A stretch of DNA of 64,000 bases. Origin: Clostridium sp. AN503 (GTDB lineage: Bacteria > Bacillota > Clostridia > Lachnospirales > Lachnospiraceae). Below, piece by piece: positions 1 to 7,940 of this stretch. The position numbers were made by a program, and so were the translations under genes. The notes under the pieces were generated by a model. The model did not search any database, was not told where the DNA came from, and saw only the letters and a program-made list of their open reading frames with translations. Positions within the stretch are counted from its first letter, which is position 1, and every line of letters begins with the position of its first letter. The stretch is taken from contig NZ_JBFDTP010000001.1 of the NCBI RefSeq assembly GCF_040719375.1, positions 620,001 through 684,000 on the forward strand. The letters are read 5' to 3'.

Positions 1-27
1 CAGGAGCAGTATCTGTGGCTTTTCCAT
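1..27 (-). CDS. 5' end of an unidentified minus-strand gene
   Basis: Only nine codons (reading MEKPQILLL) lie inside the window; the rest is beyond the left edge. The start is supported by a GGAGGT ribosome binding site five bases upstream of the ATG. The gene is divergent from the RpiR-type regulator at 305, so the regulator may control it, but the product cannot be named from nine residues. Confidence 0.5.
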
Positions 28-215
28 CTCATACCTCCATCGCCTTGTTTTTCAACGCTGAAACCGTAAGCCTGATATTCCCGGGTATCATTCTTATGAA
101 TCAGATTGTAGCATACTACATTTTTATTGTCAATATTGTATTTGTATTGTTTTTACAGTTTATCTTTTTGAATTTTACTACTTTTTTGTAATTATGACAT
201 TTTAAATAAGGCTTG

Positions 216-244
216 TTGAATTTTAGAGCAGAAATATGTTATAC
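216..244 (+). promoter_or_regulatory. Predicted sigma-A promoter of the RpiR regulator
   Basis: TTGAAT at 216-221 and TTATAC at 239-244 are separated by 17 bases, upstream of the regulator start at 305. The surrounding divergent intergenic stretch (28-304) is strongly AT-rich. Nothing else was recognised there. Confidence 0.5.
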
Positions 245-304
245 TCAAATTGAAATTCACTACAGAGTCACTACAAAAGTGATGAAAGGAAGACAAACTC
301 ATCC

Positions 305-1177
305 ATGGCTGAACATTACGAACTCTTTACCCTGATGGCCCGCATAGACGGGATGTCCAATCAGTTTACCAAGACAGACTGGAAGATCGTCCAGTATATC
401 AAAAAAAATACCACCAGTTTTATCGAGCTGAGCGCCCAGGAACTGGCCCGGGAGATCGGCACCTCCGACGCAAGCATCATCCGTTTTGCCCAGAAGGTAG
501 GCTACAGCGGGCTGAACGAATTAAAATACACCATGCAGAAGGAGCTTGATAAGAACTCCTCCTCCGTCAACCACTCCGACTACTCCTCCCTGCTCAGCGA
601 CTTAAAGCTTCTGCTGGACAGCCTGTTCAACCTCACCAACCCGGCGGACATCGACCACGCCCGGGAGATGATGCTGAAGGCCCGGCGCATCTTCATCGTC
701 GGACTGGACTTCAACAAAAACGTAGCAGAGATCATCGCCCACAAGTTCATGACCCTGGGCCTTACGGTCCAGTCCCTCACCAACTACGACACACTGCGTC
801 TCTACCAGAGCCTGTCCGGAGAAACCGACCTGTTCATCACGATCTCCCTGTCCGGCAACCACAAGCAGCTGTCCTCAATCCTTGCGGATTTTAAAAAGAA
901 CAAGAGCAGCGTGATCCTCATATCCAACTATGAGAAGTCCCTGTGCGCCACCCATGCCAATCTGACCCTGCTGATCCCCAAGACAGACCTGCTCCACAGC
1001 AGCGACACGATCTCCCGCGAGATCCTGATCCTGGTGCTCTTTGACATGCTGTTCCACAACTTCCTGACAGAAGACCTAAAGTCCTACCAGACCTTCCAAA
1101 AGACCGCATCTTACTCAAAGCTCAGCAACCAGGATGACACCCGGGACGGACTTAGAAGACTGATGGATCTGCTATGA
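305..1177 (+). CDS. MurR/RpiR family transcriptional regulator
   Basis: A 290-residue two-domain regulator. Residues about 15-90 form the RpiR-type helix-turn-helix (SAQELAREIGTSDASIIRFAQKVGYSG is the typical recognition segment, shown here in full only as a landmark of roughly residues 42-68). Residues about 120-260 form a SIS domain that binds a phosphosugar; the IFIVGLD and ITISLSGNHKQL stretches are its characteristic strands. Length is normal for the family. It is divergent from the gene at the left edge and from the unrelated AT-rich genes that follow, so its target is probably the leftward gene. The ligand (hexosamine, MurNAc-6-P or another sugar phosphate) cannot be told from the sequence. 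An AAAGGAAG stretch lies a little far (about 12 bases) from the ATG. Confidence 0.88.
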   Translation: MAEHYELFTLMARIDGMSNQFTKTDWKIVQYIKKNTTSFIELSAQELAREIGTSDASIIRFAQKVGYSGLNELKYTMQKELDKNSSSVNHSDYSSLLSDLKLLLDSLFNLTNPADIDHAREMMLKARRIFIVGLDFNKNVAEIIAHKFMTLGLTVQSLTNYDTLRLYQSLSGETDLFITISLSGNHKQLSSILADFKKNKSSVILISNYEKSLCATHANLTLLIPKTDLLHSSDTISREILILVLFDMLFHNFLTEDLKSYQTFQKTASYSKLSNQDDTRDGLRRLMDLL

Positions 1178-1237
1178 ACGTTATTAGAAGCTTCCAATCT
1201 GTTGTGCCAGGAACCAGAATACAGTATAGGAGGATTT

Positions 1238-1765
1238 ATGGGAGAAGATTTCATTGATACACATGATGCATTACAGGAATTATGTGATCTATTAAGCGGG
1301 TATCAATATGAACTGCATTATCATGATGATGATGAATATGAATATTTAGATGAAGCAGACGTGTGCATTACAATACCCAATCCCTATTCAAAAAATAAAA
1401 TTTATATTGATTTAGAAGAAGAATTCACGCTTTCATATGGAATATACCATGAGCATTATTATCCCAACAAAAATGACTACAAGGAGATGGCCAAAACCCT
1501 AATAGGGATATTAAACAATGAACTATGCTCCGCGACCATGTATTCCGGCGAGCCGTTGCAATGGCTTGGCAGCACTACCATTACAAAGTCCGAAAGCAGC
1601 GAGCGCCCTATAAAAGATGTGTTTTCATTCATTTTTAAAATAAAGGAGTTTAAAACCAGATTAAATACGAATGGCGGTGAAGTACATTATAATTTTTGGA
1701 ATCCAACGGATGACAGGATTATTAAACTAGAAAAAAAGCATAACTCTATGAAGGAGGAAACGTGA
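1238..1765 (+). CDS. Hypothetical acidic protein, first gene of a coupled pair
   Basis: I do not recognise this 175-residue protein. The start at 1238 is chosen because AGGAGG lies seven bases upstream; an earlier in-frame TTG at 1202 has no such site. The protein is acidic and rich in Tyr, Asp and Glu, with no signal peptide or membrane segment. Its TGA overlaps the GTG start of the next gene (GTGA at 1762-1765), so the two are translationally coupled. Low GC relative to the flanking core genes suggests acquisition. Acidic soluble proteins of this size, paired with another hypothetical and next to a rearrangement point, are often immunity proteins of polymorphic toxins, but no toxin is visible here and that role is inference only. 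Confidence 0.6.
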   Translation: MGEDFIDTHDALQELCDLLSGYQYELHYHDDDEYEYLDEADVCITIPNPYSKNKIYIDLEEEFTLSYGIYHEHYYPNKNDYKEMAKTLIGILNNELCSATMYSGEPLQWLGSTTITKSESSERPIKDVFSFIFKIKEFKTRLNTNGGEVHYNFWNPTDDRIIKLEKKHNSMKEET

Positions 1766-2361
1766 ATACGATTGCAGTCAAGCCAATGCAGACCCCATAT
1801 GGTTACAAGGAGCAGCATCTTATGATCGATGGCGTATTCCTGCCGTATTATGTGGATTCGTACGCCAAAGCGTCAGAAGGAGGTTATTTCAAAGGCTCTG
1901 TATCCTTGCTGGGATTGTATCCTGCGTGGGGAAAGGATCTTTTGCACAGAGGCGAAATCCGTTTTATCTGGAATCTGATTGACCGGGAAGAACCAGTTAT
2001 TCTGCCGCTTCTGGTCTGTGAGGATGATTTGGATTTAAGCTGCATTGTAATTGTAGCTTTTGTTCGCAAAGACGCTGATATTGTATATTGGGACAGAATC
2101 GGATTTGTCTCTCGTGAAGAATGGAAGCTAATACGTCTCCTTTTCAATCTCCACGATCTCCGCTTCCGTGTTCCCTTCTATAAAATACTGCAGCTCCTCT
2201 GTAACGCTGTCTGCCTGGGCATGATGGGGCACAATCGCCGCCACGCCGATGACAATGGTCTGGTGTATGTCCTGCTCATCCACCTCCGCAACCGATACGT
2301 TAAATTTGTTCCGCAGTTTAGCCATCAGGCTTTTGACGATCATACGCTTCTCTTTGAGTGA
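1762..2361 (+). pseudogene. 3'-truncated hypothetical gene fused into DUF503 antisense
   Basis: It starts with GTG behind AAGGAGG and overlaps the upstream stop. About the first 122 codons (to about 2127, through VYWDRIGFVSREEW) look like a natural soluble protein. From 2128 on, the frame runs antisense through the complete DUF503 gene on the minus strand and ends at an arbitrary stop at 2361. The natural C-terminus therefore appears to have been lost in a rearrangement whose junction sits exactly at the DUF503 stop codon. From memory, related clostridial hypotheticals continue well past the IGFV segment; this was not checked. Function unknown. Confidence 0.6.
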
Positions 2362-2409
2362 GTGAACCCAAGGCGCATGAAGTTTGATCCTCAACGATAC
2401 TATTAACAT
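2128..2409 (-). CDS. DUF503 family protein (YlxP-like)
   Basis: A 93-residue small protein that matches the DUF503/YlxP family along its length: HSLKEKRMIVKSL near the N-terminus, LRNKFNVSVAEVDEQD in the middle and IEGNTEAEIVEIE at the end. YlxP-like proteins are usually found with ribosome maturation genes such as rbfA and are thought to act on ribosome assembly; no such partner is present here, so this is a solitary copy. The ATG at 2409 is preferred because GAGGTG lies six bases upstream; an in-frame GTG at 2418 overlaps that site. Its TAG stop at 2128-2130 is the junction point with the truncated plus-strand gene. Confidence 0.85.
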   Translation of the reverse strand: MLIVSLRIKLHAPWVHSLKEKRMIVKSLMAKLRNKFNVSVAEVDEQDIHQTIVIGVAAIVPHHAQADSVTEELQYFIEGNTEAEIVEIEKETY

Positions 2410-2460
2410 TGTCTGCACCTCGCTATCGCAGTTATTTTACTTCATAGATTGGGAACGCAG

Positions 2461-3225
2461 CTAATTATCCTCTGTAAACGGAATAAATGCTGGATATTCA
2501 TAAGTATACTTTTCCCTGATTTCGTCCGCTCTCTTCTCACTTATTGGCTCTGCGCTTTTTGCATCATATTCAGACTCGGTTGAATGAAACCATGGATTAT
2601 CTCTATCCTTGTCCCCATCATATATTACCGATTCCACCAAGTGAAGCTCTGATCCTTCAAAAGTAAAATATGAGTAACTGGAATGAGCCGCGCCGCTGGA
2701 GCCCTCATTCGCGATCATTCCATTGTTACAGAGATAATATCTGTTTCGCTCCCATCCATTCAGCACATATACAAGCTTTCCATCCGATATCGTATATATA
2801 TCATAGATAATCCCAGTCCGAGCACCATCCGGGCCGGTCTCATTTCCTCCAAAAATCAGTTCATCTGTTCCATTTCCGTCTATATCTTGTATCAAATATC
2901 CCAATATCTCATAACTCCTGGGAGTCATCATAACACTGCTGATATAATATTTCTCCGATAATTCCCCATCTTTCTTTGGACTGCATTGTATCATATAACC
3001 CAGTGATTCTCCTGGTTCACCCGGGGTAAATTCATACGTTTCTGATGTTTTACCATCCCTGCTCTGTAAGATACACTCTCTTGCAGCTTCTATTAATTTC
3101 TCATAATAATCTATTTCCACATTATCCAATCCGCTGTCCATGCTTGTTTTAACCTCAGTTTTCAGGCCACAGCCTGATAGCCCCAGGACAACCGCCAACA
3201 GAATCATACCCTTTTTTACTTCCAT
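2461..3225 (-). CDS. Putative lipoprotein with a calcium-loop-like motif
   Basis: The protein is 254 residues from the ATG at 3225, which has GGAGG eight bases upstream. A lipoprotein signal is clear: a short basic N-terminus, a hydrophobic run and the lipobox LSGC near residue 19, so it should be lipid-anchored outside the cell. The middle contains DIDGNGTDEL, a typical calcium-binding DxDxNxxDE loop as in FG-GAP/VCBS-like repeats. The remainder is probably a beta-rich sensor or binding domain. No partner gene is adjacent, and the function is unknown. It lies in the AT-rich accessory stretch. Confidence 0.75.
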   Translation of the reverse strand: MEVKKGMILLAVVLGLSGCGLKTEVKTSMDSGLDNVEIDYYEKLIEAARECILQSRDGKTSETYEFTPGEPGESLGYMIQCSPKKDGELSEKYYISSVMMTPRSYEILGYLIQDIDGNGTDELIFGGNETGPDGARTGIIYDIYTISDGKLVYVLNGWERNRYYLCNNGMIANEGSSGAAHSSYSYFTFEGSELHLVESVIYDGDKDRDNPWFHSTESEYDAKSAEPISEKRADEIREKYTYEYPAFIPFTEDN

Positions 3226-3381
3226 AAACCTTACCTCCAAGTGGCTGTTCCCTATCTTTCTTCTACTATAGCAGATCTCTGATTATTATGCTTTAAACTT
3301 TGTTTACAATTCTATGCGTTTTCTGGATGATGTTATAGACATTCTTTGTTGTGAGGCATATGACAATATGATAAGATGTAA

Positions 3382-3552
3382 CTGTACTACTACCAAACGA
3401 CACAGAAAACTGGAGTGCTTGCGAAAGATTATACAAAAGAACAATTAGATGTGTGGTCGGCAGAGCAGGTAGAACGGCAGATTGGAATTTAATGGGATCA
3501 ATATATAGAATTAGATTTCCAAAAACGAAAAGAAACACTCGCCAAGAAGTGA
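3382..3552 (+). pseudogene. Remnant of a GNAT-type acetyltransferase
   Basis: In one plus-strand frame the segment at about 3427-3465 reads AKDYTKEQLDVWS, a signature of clostridial GNAT acetyltransferases, where DYTKEQLxxWA is common. The frame is bounded by a TAA just before 3385 and interrupted by TAA at 3490-3492, then continues to a TGA at 3552. Nothing upstream or downstream restores a full domain. It is therefore read as a short decayed relic between the lipoprotein and the alkylation-repair operon. The rest of 3226-3579 shows no gene. Confidence 0.4.
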
Positions 3553-3579
3553 TATTCTCTCGTTATGGAGGTGAAGCAT

Positions 3580-4224
3580 TTGTACTTTAATTATGGAGAA
3601 AAAGAAATAGATTATTTGAAATCTAAAGATAAAAAATTAGAAGCGGTCATTGATCGAATTGGACATATTGACCGTAAAGTTGATGATGATTTATTCTCAT
3701 CCGTTGTCCATCATATCATTGGACAGCAGATCTCAACTGCAGCACAGGCAACACTATGGAATCGATTGTCAGATAAAGTTGGTGATGTAAGTGCGGAAAG
3801 TATCTCGTCGTTAAACCGTGATGAATTACAATCCATAGGCATGACCTACAAAAAGGCTGACTACATTCTGGACTTCACCGAGAAGGTCAGAGAGGGTTCC
3901 TTTGATATATCAGCTCTGGATCATATGGCAGATGAACAGGTCATTCAGGAATTGTCTTCTCTAAAGGGGATTGGTGTCTGGACTGCGGAAATGATTATGA
4001 CATTTTGTATGCAGCGTCCCGATGTGGTCAGCTATGGAGATTTGGCTATTATACGGGGAATGCGTATGCTGTATCGCCATAAAGAAATAGATAGGGCAAA
4101 GTTTGAACGATACCGAAAAAGATATTCCCCTTATGGTACAGTTGCCAGCCTTTATCTATGGGCAATCGCAGGAGGTGCGATTCCTGAGCTTACTGACCCT
4201 GCACCAACGAGGAAAAAATCATGA
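3580..4224 (+). CDS. DNA-3-methyladenine glycosylase II (AlkA-like, HhH-GPD)
   Basis: This base-excision repair glycosylase should release N3-methyladenine and related alkylated bases. Landmarks are IIGQQIS near residue 50, the helix-hairpin-helix with its Gly-rich turn (LSSLKGIGVWTAEMI, about residues 128-142), and the catalytic-Asp segment VVSYGDLAIIRGM about 20 residues later. At 214 residues it is the short bacterial form without the long AlkA N-terminal domain. A TTG at 3580 has GGAGGTG six bases upstream; an ATG at 3565 lies inside that site and has none of its own, so TTG is preferred. It opens a five-gene repair operon and overlaps the next gene by ATGA. Confidence 0.88.
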   Translation: MYFNYGEKEIDYLKSKDKKLEAVIDRIGHIDRKVDDDLFSSVVHHIIGQQISTAAQATLWNRLSDKVGDVSAESISSLNRDELQSIGMTYKKADYILDFTEKVREGSFDISALDHMADEQVIQELSSLKGIGVWTAEMIMTFCMQRPDVVSYGDLAIIRGMRMLYRHKEIDRAKFERYRKRYSPYGTVASLYLWAIAGGAIPELTDPAPTRKKS

Positions 4225-4799
4225 CGGAACAGGAAATGTGGCAGGCAGTTTTGAACAATGATGCGGGATATGACGGCGTCTTCTTTTACGCTGTTAAAAC
4301 GACAGGAATATACTGCCGCCCTTCCTGTAAGTCAAAACCACCCAAAAAAGAAAATATCTGTTTCTTTGAAACATCAGAGCAGGCAAGAAAAGCTGGGTTT
4401 CGTCCCTGCAAACGCTGTAGAAGTGACTTAATCGACTATCAGCCTATGAAGCAGATTGCCGAGGATGTAAAATGCAAAATTGAAAAAGTCTATTGTGAGC
4501 AGGCTGATTTGTGCCAAAAACTGAATGAGGTTGGCATCACGGGACGGCGGCTTGCTGATATTTTTAAGGATGAATACGGAATGACACCAAAAGCCTATGC
4601 CGACCATCTCCGATTAGCAGAAGCAAAACGGCTTTTGAAGGACACCGATAAAAAAGTGATTGATATTGCCTACTCGGTTGGATTTGGCAGCTTATCAGCG
4701 TTCTATAGCTTTTTCAAAAAAGAAGAAAAAATCACGCCGTCTGAATACCGGAGAGAACGTAAAAACAAAAGAAGAACAGGAGATTTTCGACATGAGTAA
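4221..4799 (+). CDS. adaA: Ada-type methylphosphotriester acceptor and AraC-like activator (AdaA-like)
   Basis: The 192 residues comprise an Ada N-terminal zinc domain with the four cysteines C32, C36, C63 and C66 (YCRPSC and PCKRC), followed by an AraC-type double helix-turn-helix (about residues 80-180, with DIAYSVGFGSLSAFYSFFKK). In Ada, methyl transfer from a DNA phosphotriester to the first Cys converts the protein into a transcriptional activator of repair genes. The C-terminal O6-methylguanine domain of E. coli Ada is absent and is supplied by the separate Ogt gene at 5172, the same split as adaA/adaB in Bacillus. Overlap with the preceding gene is ATGA. It presumably senses alkylation and activates this operon. 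Confidence 0.9.
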   Translation: MTEQEMWQAVLNNDAGYDGVFFYAVKTTGIYCRPSCKSKPPKKENICFFETSEQARKAGFRPCKRCRSDLIDYQPMKQIAEDVKCKIEKVYCEQADLCQKLNEVGITGRRLADIFKDEYGMTPKAYADHLRLAEAKRLLKDTDKKVIDIAYSVGFGSLSAFYSFFKKEEKITPSEYRRERKNKRRTGDFRHE

Positions 4800-5145
4800 A
4801 GTAATTGTATTGTTTGAAGTAAAACCCACAAAGGCGGGAATGCAAAAATACCTGGATAATGCTGCAATGTTAAAGCCTATGTTGTCCGGGTTTGAAGGAT
4901 TTATCCGTGCAGAAAGGTTTACAAGTCTGAACGAGGAAGGAAAATTGCTGTCCATGAATGTCTGGGCAGACGAAACGGCAGTAGAACGCTGGAGAAATGT
5001 GATGGAGCATCGTATGTGCCAAAAGGAAGGAAAAGAACAACTGTTTGAAAGCTACAAAATTACAGTGTGTTCGACTATTCGTGAGTATACGGATGTGGAT
5101 AGAGAGGAAGCGCCAAAAGATTCCAATGAGTATCTGGAAAAATAG
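4792..5145 (+). CDS. ABM-fold (antibiotic biosynthesis monooxygenase-like) protein
   Basis: A 117-residue protein starting at ATG 4792 behind AGGAGA, overlapping the end of the Ada-like gene by eight bases. The N-terminal VIVLFEVKPTKAGMQKYLD and the FIRAERFTS...LSMNVWADETAVERWR segments are typical of the dimeric ferredoxin-like ABM family, which includes quinol monooxygenases and haem-degrading proteins. Its true reaction is unknown. Placement inside an alkylation-response operon suggests a role in stress or xenobiotic metabolism rather than antibiotic synthesis, but this is inference from context. Confidence 0.8.
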   Translation: MSKVIVLFEVKPTKAGMQKYLDNAAMLKPMLSGFEGFIRAERFTSLNEEGKLLSMNVWADETAVERWRNVMEHRMCQKEGKEQLFESYKITVCSTIREYTDVDREEAPKDSNEYLEK

Positions 5146-5171
5146 ATGGTGTTGAAAAGAGGTGTAAAACG

Positions 5172-5711
5172 ATGAAGTACAAATATTATTATAAAACACC
5201 GGATGATTTTTCGGATATTTGGATGAACAGCGATGGGGAGTTTCTTACAGGTTTATGGTTTGAAGGTTCAAGAGATGCAGCCAAGCATTGTATTGACTGC
5301 GCAGAAAAGCTGCTTCCGGTTTTTGAAGATACGATGAAGTGGCTGGATTTATATTTTGAAGGAAAAAAGCCGGATTTTGTTCCGAAATACAAAATAGAAA
5401 ACCTTACGGACTTTCGGAAGGAAGTCATGGGATATATGCTGTCAATTCCCTATGGGGAAACGATAACATATGGAGACATCGCCGGAGACATTGCGAAAAA
5501 ACGGGGAATTGAAAAGATGTCTTCCCGTGCTGTTGGCGGTGCTGTCGGGTGGAATCCTATTTGCCTCATAGTTCCCTGCCACAGGGTGGTAGGTTCAAAT
5601 CGCTCTTTGACAGGTTACGGTGGAGGGATTAAGAATAAAATTGCACTGCTTAAACTGGAACAAAATGATATGGACAAATTTATGATTCCAAAGAAAGGGA
5701 CGGCACTATGA
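5172..5711 (+). CDS. ogt: Methylated-DNA--protein-cysteine methyltransferase
   Basis: This is a 179-residue suicide repair protein that transfers the O6-alkyl group of guanine to its own cysteine. The active-site motif PCHRV places the acceptor at C136. The IPYGETITYGDIA segment (recognition helix region) and the GYGGG turn are conserved. Its N-terminal half is divergent, as usual for Ogt/AdaB. RBS is GAAAAGAGGTG upstream of the ATG. It complements the Ada-like protein that lacks this domain and overlaps the next gene by ATGA, so it is the fourth gene of the operon. Confidence 0.93.
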   Translation: MKYKYYYKTPDDFSDIWMNSDGEFLTGLWFEGSRDAAKHCIDCAEKLLPVFEDTMKWLDLYFEGKKPDFVPKYKIENLTDFRKEVMGYMLSIPYGETITYGDIAGDIAKKRGIEKMSSRAVGGAVGWNPICLIVPCHRVVGSNRSLTGYGGGIKNKIALLKLEQNDMDKFMIPKKGTAL

Positions 5712-6469
5712 ATCACTACGACAAAGTAAAAAAGTCATTTGGAAAGCAGGCGGAAAAATTTGCAGCATATCATATGTCTAAGGCAGAATACACCGATTAT
5801 TTGACAGGGCGGATTCATGCAGAAGGCAATGAACACACATTGGAGGTTGCAGCCGGAACCTGTATATGCGGGAGAGCCCTGGCGCCTTATGTAAAAGATG
5901 TTATTTGCCTGGATTTGACGGAAGAGATGCTTGAGCAGGGAAAGAAACTTGCTGCAAAAAATCATATACAAAACATATCTTTTGTTATAGATAATGCAAT
6001 GAAATTACCCTATGATGACGGTTCCTTCGACCTTGTCATCACAAGACTGTCTCTGCATCATTTTACAGAACCGCAAAAACTTTTCGGTGAGATGCAAAGA
6101 GTGCTAAAAAACGGCGGGAAATTAGTGGTCTGGGATATGGAAGCTACAGCAGAGGAATTGAGAGAAAGTAATGATGCCATAGAAAAAATGCGTGATGATT
6201 CCCACACACGAATATTGAGCCGGGAGGAATTTGTATTGCTGTATCAGGATGAGTTTGATCTTCAAGTGAAGGAAACAACTCTTGTACCTGTGAATCTTCA
6301 AAGCTGGATGGAACTGACAGATACGCCTGTGGATATTCAAAAACATATAGTTGAACTTATGACTGCTGATATAAATGGCGGTGTAAAGACGGGCTTTGAA
6401 CCATATTGGAAAGATGGGCAAATATGGTTTGATCATAGATGGTTGTTACTAATCGGTGTAAAAAAATAA
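5708..6469 (+). CDS. Class I SAM-dependent methyltransferase
   Basis: This 253-residue protein has the UbiE/Methyltransf_11 core: motif I LEVAAGTCICG (about residues 45-55), the acidic end of strand 2 (CLDLTEEML) and the DLVITRLSLHHF segment after strand 4. The substrate is not evident; small molecules are most likely. It overlaps ogt by ATGA and is the last gene of the repair operon, so it may be induced with it, perhaps to modify or detoxify an alkylating compound. A hairpin terminator follows at once. Confidence 0.85.
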   Translation: MNHYDKVKKSFGKQAEKFAAYHMSKAEYTDYLTGRIHAEGNEHTLEVAAGTCICGRALAPYVKDVICLDLTEEMLEQGKKLAAKNHIQNISFVIDNAMKLPYDDGSFDLVITRLSLHHFTEPQKLFGEMQRVLKNGGKLVVWDMEATAEELRESNDAIEKMRDDSHTRILSREEFVLLYQDEFDLQVKETTLVPVNLQSWMELTDTPVDIQKHIVELMTADINGGVKTGFEPYWKDGQIWFDHRWLLLIGVKK

Positions 6470-6481
6470 AGAATGGGCATT

Positions 6482-6511
6482 CGACAAATTCTGTTTTGTC
6501 GGCCTATTTTT
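6482..6511 (+). terminator. Terminator of the alkylation-repair operon
   Basis: CGACAAA (6482-6488) pairs with TTTGTCG (6495-6501), followed by a T-rich stretch (CCTATTTTT). It lies 12 bases after the methyltransferase stop. The rest of 6512-6674 shows no recognisable gene. Confidence 0.6.
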
Positions 6512-6674
6512 CCTGTTCCCGTTACTGTTGTCACCAAACACTCTCCCCGCCCTTTCCTTACCACCAATGTTGATTGGCGGTAGCCCGCCCCCAGCAGCCT
6601 CCGAAAAACCGTAGCCGGAAGGGAGCCGGAGTCCAAAGCCCCATGGCCCCTGCCTCCCTTCCAAACACAGCAAA

Positions 6675-6700
6675 TGGCGGAGGCTGCGACCCCTCCGCCA
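6675..6700 (-). terminator. Hairpin downstream of the dha/aldolase operon
   Basis: TGGCGGAGG and CCTCCGCCA form a perfect nine-base stem with an eight-base loop, 18 bases beyond the aldolase stop. The T-tract on the minus strand is weak (ATTTG), so termination is likely but not certain. Confidence 0.5.
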
Positions 6701-6717
6701 CTCACTAACTATATTTT

Positions 6718-7560
6718 TCACTCCAGTGCAAACATCGCCATCGCGCTCAGCACATCCTCCTCCATCGCGTCAACCGCAGCGTTTGCCAGATCGTGAAAAT
6801 ACTTCACTTCTTTTTCTTCCAGAAGCTTTTTCACGCCCCTCACACCCGCGTTGGACATATAGGAGAAATAATTGATCTTTCGGATTCCGCAGCGGATCGC
6901 GTGCTGGGTATCCTCCACGCTGATGCCGGAACCGCCGTGCATCACAAGCGGCACACCGGTCAGTTCTTTTATCTTCTCGATCCGCTCAAAGTCCAGCTTC
7001 GGCTTGGTGGCGTAGAATCCGTGCACCGTACCCACCGACGCCGCCAGAGCGTCGATCCCTGTTTCCTTCACGTACCGGGCAGCCAGATCCGGGTCCGTAT
7101 AGGCCTCGCTGACGTCCTGGATCGCAAATTCCCGTCCCTCATGTCCGGTCACAATGCCGATCTCGGCTTCCACGTTGGCGTCATACTCCTTCGCCAGAGC
7201 GACTACCTCCTTTGTCATGCGGACATTTTCCTCATAAGGTTTGGAGGAGCCGTCGTACATGACTGCGGAGAACCCCAGATCCAGAGCCGTTTTCACATAC
7301 TCCATGTCCTCGCCGTGATCCAGCATCACACAGACCGGAACAGAAGACTCTTTTGCCATCCGCACCATGATGGGGCCGATGATGCGGATCGGCATCTCTG
7401 GCTCATGAAGCTGGGCGTGCTGGATGATCACAGGTTCATTCCGCTTCTCAGCCGCGCGGATGACCGCCATCAGGATCTCCAGGTTCGGCGTATCAAACGC
7501 CCCAACGCAGCACTGTTTCTCCTCCGCATGGCGCAAAACCGTATTCATATTCACTAACAT
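6718..7560 (-). CDS. Class II fructose-bisphosphate/tagatose-type aldolase
   Basis: This 280-residue zinc aldolase joins or splits a ketose phosphate with dihydroxyacetone phosphate. Visible motifs are VGAFDTPNLE at the N-terminus, the catalytic Asp81 and zinc ligand His82 in MLDHGE, VEAEIG, GTVHG and VMHGGSGI. It belongs to the FbaA/GatY/KbaY class, but VML replaces the usual LHL before DHG, and the substrate is unclear. It is last in the dhaL-dhaK-VOC-aldolase operon, 12 bases after the VOC gene. The aldolase could cleave the product of the DhaK-type kinase or of an unlinked ketose kinase. Confidence 0.88.
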   Translation of the reverse strand: MLVNMNTVLRHAEEKQCCVGAFDTPNLEILMAVIRAAEKRNEPVIIQHAQLHEPEMPIRIIGPIMVRMAKESSVPVCVMLDHGEDMEYVKTALDLGFSAVMYDGSSKPYEENVRMTKEVVALAKEYDANVEAEIGIVTGHEGREFAIQDVSEAYTDPDLAARYVKETGIDALAASVGTVHGFYATKPKLDFERIEKIKELTGVPLVMHGGSGISVEDTQHAIRCGIRKINYFSYMSNAGVRGVKKLLEEKEVKYFHDLANAAVDAMEEDVLSAMAMFALE

Positions 7561-7572
7561 AGCCTGGTCTCC

Positions 7573-7893
7573 TTATTTCTGCTCGTAAAGTTCAATGATC
7601 GCATCGTCCCAGGCCACAAACGCAAGCCTCGCGCCGGGACCGCAGTCCATAGGCCCGCAGATCACCCGCTGGGCCTGGGCTACATACTGGTCTAAATCGT
7701 CCACCTTGTAAGCCACATGAGGCTGTTTGGAAAGGATCTCCGGGAAGGGCGTTCCCTCCTCGAACTTCAAGTACTCAATCTTAAAATCATAGTCGTCCAC
7801 ATTGCTGACCCAGAACTTCATGTCCTCGTTGTAAGTCATTCCCTCTTTTTTGTTCAGAACCGGGATTCCGATGTGCATATATTCTGCTGACAT
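7573..7893 (-). CDS. Small VOC/glyoxalase-fold protein
   Basis: This 106-residue protein starts HIGIPV and has the paired beta-alpha-beta-beta-beta layout of vicinal-oxygen-chelate proteins, with HVAYKVDDLDQYV and VAWDDAIIELYEQ near the second half. A metal site can be suggested (His near residue 7, His in PHVAY, Glu in IIELYE), which would fit an isomerase or epimerase. It lies between dhaK and the aldolase gene, so it most likely works on an intermediate of that pathway. No closer name can be given. Confidence 0.7.
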   Translation of the reverse strand: MSAEYMHIGIPVLNKKEGMTYNEDMKFWVSNVDDYDFKIEYLKFEEGTPFPEILSKQPHVAYKVDDLDQYVAQAQRVICGPMDCGPGARLAFVAWDDAIIELYEQK

Positions 7894-7940
7894 AACCTTC
7901 CTCCTTTACTTTGGAAAACCGCTCAAACTCTCTTCACTTC

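Noticed and set aside
2361..2427. C-terminal 78 codons of the plus-strand frame ending at 2361 as real protein
   Set aside because: They are antisense to the DUF503 gene, which matches its family end to end.
6793..7557. Long plus-strand frame opposite the aldolase
   Set aside because: Antisense to a well-conserved enzyme; composition is that of a shadow frame.
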